From NCBI GenBank assembly GCA_961205875.1, contig OY540819.1, positions 8,558,501-8,622,500 of the forward strand: a stretch of 64,000 bases of DNA, written 5' to 3'. Under the pieces are notes generated by a model. It searched no databases, was not told where the DNA came from, and saw nothing but the letters and a program-made list of their open reading frames with translations. This document shows, piece by piece, positions 59,266-64,000 of this stretch. How positions within the stretch are numbered: position 1 is the first letter of the stretch; every line of letters starts with the position of its first letter. A program made the position numbers and the translations under genes. Origin of the DNA: Sialis fuliginosa. Lineage: Eukaryota; Arthropoda; Insecta; Megaloptera; Sialidae.

Positions 59266-62200
59266 CGTATATCTTCTCATATTTTTTTAACGACTCAGAT
59301 GAAAAAAATTCATAGAACTTAATTTATACTAGACTACAATACGAATAAAATGAGCTCAATTTGAACTATCTACCACTAATATAACCGGAGATACATATGT
59401 CGTCGTGAAATTGGGTCTCCGTACATCACAAGTATATGTGAGCATTCTATAGGTCGTAATTTAATTTACCTGGCCTGGCGCCTTGGGCGGTCGCCCTGGT
59501 TCGCCCCCCTCCCTAAATCCGGCGCTGATTATAATAAAATTAAATTTAAATGTATCGGGTGTTAAATTAAAAAAATGTATTTTTTTAAACTTGAAAATTT
59601 CAATAGATTTTTGACATTATTCGTCCTAGGTAAAAATACTGATGCTTTACCCATTATTTGATATTTTTACCTCTATAATAATAAAGTTGGCAATGATCCT
59701 TTCCCACGATTACGAAAATTAGTCAATAATCAAAATGACTCATCGTATGTTAATTTTTAAATGCGTATATTCGAATACTAATTTAAAATTACTTCATTCA
59801 AGGTCGTGCAATATAAAAAACACATATAACTCATTAAGAAAAAAATAAATGAATATAAATAAACAAACACATATCACCTACAATACTTTTAAACAATGCA
59901 CATTATTATGTATCAAAGTAAATATATCACAATCATTCACATAATGACCACCGCGGAAGTCCTATAACTGTAAAAATAATGTTTCATAATTACTGGGTGA
60001 ATGCACATAGTTCATGTGCTTAATAAATATTTATTATTATTGTGATTTTAATTGTTAATAGTCACAAATAAATAAATGCACCTAAACCCACACGTGTTAG
60101 TCACCTTGCGAGTGTCCTTAAGGGGATATGTGTAGAGTAATTAAAATGTTTTGTAATTTGCAGCTGTGTGTGTGTCGTCAGAAATTGTTGTAGGGGTGAT
60201 TCAGTGATGTCATGACAAATAATGTTTTTTTCCCAAAGATGTTGAATATATTATATGTATTTATATGAAGCATTCTACGTCAATATATCCAGTAAAATAT
60301 TAATTCGATCTATGTACGTAGGGTAAAACTATACATATTGCGGTGAGTACCATTAAAATTCATTTTTGTCAGACACTTTATACTATATACCAAATTGGTT
60401 AAAATATGTAGAAACTTATTATAACACAATAAAACCACCTTGTATAAAATAAAACTTAATTTCTGTCACATTATCTAAATATCCGCCTGACTGCATATAA
60501 ATGTTGATGCAGATTTTTATTACGAGTAGCAAATAAAACGACTTGACCCCAACAATACCTTGAAAGCTGAGTCACACAAACAATTTATTACAAGATGAAT
60601 ACACTTGGGTTCTTTCTGAGCAAATTATCCGTGAAATTGTTCTCACCTTTTTGCAATAATTAATATTTGTAAATCAATTTTCATTATCTGAACCGTACAT
60701 AACACAAATTGATAAATCATTATTTATAAACGTAATTGCTGTTAAATGTTTTAATTCTGATGGCTTTTGTTACATGGATTAAAGTGGGACTTCCGGTATA
60801 AGTAAGACACAATTGTTATAATAAATTCTAACAACTAGGGCTGGTATCAGTTTAGTCTTCGGTATGTTGTAGTAGAACTAGACATTTTGCGTGTTTCGAA
60901 TTACCCACCAGAAATTGAAAAAGCATTGCGTCTGTTTTCGCCATATCTAAGAATTAATTAATGTATGTACTTCGAAATACTTGAGTCAGATTTTATGAAT
61001 AAAAAGCTAATTTGAATTTTCATTTGTATAACTGCATTCATTGATAATTTTTAATGTTCCAAAAACCATATTTAACAAAAAAAACCTCTCCAACAACCCC
61101 CTTCCCCACTTTTTTACTCGACACTCGAAAATTATCTGTATGCCGGTCCTGCTAATAACACATTATAAAATAACTCATAACAAAGATATAATGTGTTTTA
61201 TTCATTATTGAATAAAAATCACAGTTGCCATGGGAAACTAAAATATGTTGTCAATCAGCCAAAACTAAACTATCACTTTAAATTCAAAAACAAGTAAGCT
61301 TTGGAAAAAAGAATGGTTGATGTTTGATTTTATATTTATTAAAATGCGTTGCTTATTTTAAATTATTGTAAATATTATTATAATTATTTTATATTTAATG
61401 AAAATTATCATAATATAATAATGATTAATTTAATAATAATTAATTTTAATGTTGTTGCTTCCTTTCGATAAAACATTTCAATAGGTAATACGATATCCTG
61501 ATAATGTTACTATTGTATTACATGGTAATAAGTAATAAATATTAAAGGAAAATCATCTGTGGTTTCCAAATAACGGATGCAGGTTTATTTATCTCTAGCA
61601 TTTGTAAGGATACGCCTTTCTCGTTATTTTTCTTAGAATAATGAGAACAACAATTGATTCAAGATCAAATCGTAGGAGTGAAGAGGATTTTGTATTTCGC
61701 AATGTCATTTCCTTTGTTCGTGGATGCAGCATGACTTTATTTTTACATTTTGTTAATTTGTTATTTTAATTAAAAAGTTAATTTAACTTTATAAGAACAG
61801 TGACCATTTTTTGTTGTTGTGTGACTTGTTTTAGTTTTTTTTAAAATGAATATTTTGTCCTTTGTCTGCAATATTCTCTACAATTCATATGTAATTATAC
61901 CTTAATATATTAGACGTTATCACTCAAATTAATTATTAATTTCCTGAGTAACACTGGGTTCTAAAAGTTAGTAAATTATAAAAAATGTGTTTTTAGGTAT
62001 AATGAATTAATTTATTGCATATAAGGTGTACGCATAAAAAAGTTTACTTAAAGAAAAAAAAATGTATTACTTTACATAATCGTGAATGTCAAATAATATA
62101 AAAGAATAAAAAAATTTCGGATACTCAGCCAGAACAGAAGAGGCGAACATAAAGACAATAGATAATGGGACGTGAGTCGCACAAAAGATTAAAAAAAAAA

Positions 62201-62420
62201 CAATTATTATTCATAGACGAAAGTCTTTGTGTCTGTTTTATTTTGAATGTTTCTACGAATTCGTGCCTATTAACTCACCATCTCTCTTGTATGTATGTAT
62301 GTGGATGCATTCTATGCAAAAACCCTACTATGCAATTTTCGTTCCGGTAAATGGCGTGTCTGACTCACAAATGCACCGACGTATTTTGCATACATATTTA
62401 GATTATTCAGTTATTAAGTG

Positions 62421-62617
62421 GTTACATCTAATTGTCACTTTGAAAAATGTTAATTTTTTTTTAGAATAATAAAAAAAGCAATCAAAGGAAATTTAGAAGG
62501 TTTATTGTACATGTCTCAAAACATACAAAAATGTATAGGGGTTACATCTAATCGTCACTTCGAAAAATAATAATTTTTTTTTTTTTTAGAATAATAAAAA
62601 AGCAATCAAAGGAAATA
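62421..62617 (+). repeat. Two direct copies of a 75-bp block
   Basis: GTTACATCTAATTGTCACTT through AGCAATCAAAGGAAAT occurs at 62421 and again at 62541 with a few changes and a longer T run in the second copy. The intervening piece is about 45 bp. No function is evident. Confidence 0.75.
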
Positions 62618-64000
62618 TAAAACAAAATGGTGACTTCAGCGTTGCTACACTGAGTGCATCTTTTTTGTTATGTACTTTTTTGTTTTGTAAATTGTTTCTT
62701 AATATGGATCTTGGCTTCTGGGTGTAAGCCGCGTCAGTTTGGTCGTGTTATCGACCAACGTTTTATCACACATTGCAGTGGACATCTTCAGAAGTTAAGA
62801 TTCAGTTTCGGATACGTATATGAAATTATTTTGATTTCGTTTTTGGATACGGATTTAATATTACTTAATATTTGTTGTTTGTTCACAGATTTTGTCTCGG
62901 GGCTTGGGTAATTCTTCGAAATAATGATTTCGAATATGATTTCGGTTTTGAAGGTCAATTTCTAATTATTTCGGATACGGTTTTGGAATCGTTTCGGATA
63001 TCCAATAGATTGGAATACGAAGCTCCGTAATATTCATAATTTATACATATGCATTGCATCAACCTACATAATATAATTAAAAATATAATTATATATAGAA
63101 TTATAATACAATATTTAAATGTCTTCATATACATTGCATGCGATAGAGTACCTACTCGTATAACCAGATGTGAATTAAAGTGTCAACAGCCTATCATAAA
63201 GAGAGTTATTAACAGCGAGTATTCATATCAGTGTCTCTCTAAACATGTCTAATGACATAATGAAAGGAAATTGCAGAAATTATCACCTGAATATAATAAT
63301 TGTTGTGCAATAAGTGAAAACAACGAATTTATTTAAATCATTTATTAATTTATAATAATGATTAATGAAGCATTAATTAATTTTTTTTGTTTTGAAATGT
63401 TTTGTAATATGAGTTTGTATAGAACATGATTAATGATTTAATAATGATAAAGTGTATGTGAGGAAATGTTTATTTTAGTTTAATTTAGATAAAAATGTTG
63501 TATAATGATTTCTTAATATTTTTATATAGACTTAAACATATCATTTAATTCACCAATTTAACATATACAAAGAAAGTATAGTTATTACTCGAGATTTCAA
63601 CGGAATTATATCTATTTGTCTGTGAACGATCTACAGCCTAGCAACGAAACTTACAAAAAATTTAAACTGAAAGATTTTGAGTACAGTAGTTGTGCACTTC
63701 CTATTTTTGAAGATCATCCCAAAACCGGAAACAAATGTTTACACTTGTCAATTTTGGAATTTTAAGGAATTAAGTTCTTAATTTAAATGAATAATAAATA
63801 ATATTTCATTAACATGATATTTTCTTCAACTAATGAAGCTACATACGTGTATTTTTATTATGTTATATAATTATGATTTTAATTAATTAATAAAAAAAAC
63901 GTTATGGTTAATTATCGTGATCATCTCACTAAAAATAAATAATTCAAGCGAATGTTTGCGCTAATTCATTAACTTTTATAACACATTCATAAAATCATAC

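Larger units (their letters stand above)
49251..64000. other. Upstream region of the ABCG gene, repeat-rich, no coding gene seen
   Basis: No coding exon is supported. Two GC-richer islands (about 55630-55810 and 57430-57595) are candidate promoters or non-coding first exons of the minus-strand ABCG gene. Repeats are annotated separately. Stretches 49251-51150, 53170-54730, 59530-62400 and 62620-64000 hold only AT-rich sequence, occasional retroelement-tail-like pieces (AAAATCGGTTCAGTAGTTTT near 50823) and single transposon ends (CAGTGGCGAAGCGTCCATGG near 54493). Confidence 0.5.

Noticed and set aside
62910-63010. Tandem TTTCGGATACGG-like motif
   Set aside because: Units are irregular in spacing and sequence; not convincing as an array.

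Overview
The window is AT-rich nuclear DNA of an arthropod, most likely an insect. The genes have introns with GT..AG borders. Their orthologues (NFXL1, ISY1, importin-13, RanBP3, NDC80, an ABCG8-type transporter) are typical animal proteins, and the spaces between them are filled with short DNA transposons and fold-back elements of the kind seen in insect genomes. The order of insect cannot be fixed from the sequence alone.

Layout. 1-9786 is gene-poor. It holds repeats, an intact U6 snRNA gene on the minus strand (3691-3799), and a single minus-strand exon (5504-5642) encoding a signal-peptide-like N-terminus whose gene continues off the left edge. 9787-32115 is a compact gene cluster: NFXL1 (-), ISY1 (+), IPO13 (-), RANBP3 (+), an LDL-receptor-like gene or gene remnant (+), and NDC80 (+). 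NFXL1/ISY1 and IPO13/RANBP3 are head-to-head pairs separated by only about 460 and 530 bp, so each pair probably shares a promoter region; ISY1 and IPO13 are tail-to-tail. 34236-49250 is a minus-strand ABCG8-like half-transporter whose first coding exon lies 10.5 kb upstream of the second. That first intron and the 15 kb upstream of the gene (49251-64000) are repeat-rich.

Functions. The cluster is housekeeping: IPO13 and RanBP3 both work in Ran-dependent nuclear transport, ISY1 is a spliceosome factor (and U6 RNA is a core spliceosomal RNA), NDC80 is the outer-kinetochore microtubule binder, and NFXL1 is a membrane-anchored RING-type zinc-finger protein. The ABCG8-like protein appears to have lost the residues needed for ATP hydrolysis at its Walker A, signature and Walker B motifs.

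The most striking find is at 58088-58337. It is a 250-bp poly(A)-tailed retroelement insertion with a 12-bp target-site duplication, made of a perfect 199-bp palindrome. The palindrome carries, in both arms, a sequence that fits a minimal type I hammerhead ribozyme with a GUC cleavage site. Hammerheads of this type are known from Penelope-like elements and their small non-autonomous relatives. A related hairpin copy sits in an ABCG intron at about 34535-34610. Other structures include a roughly 159-bp satellite at two places, several MITE families with recognisable target duplications, and at least five fold-back elements, one just upstream of NDC80.
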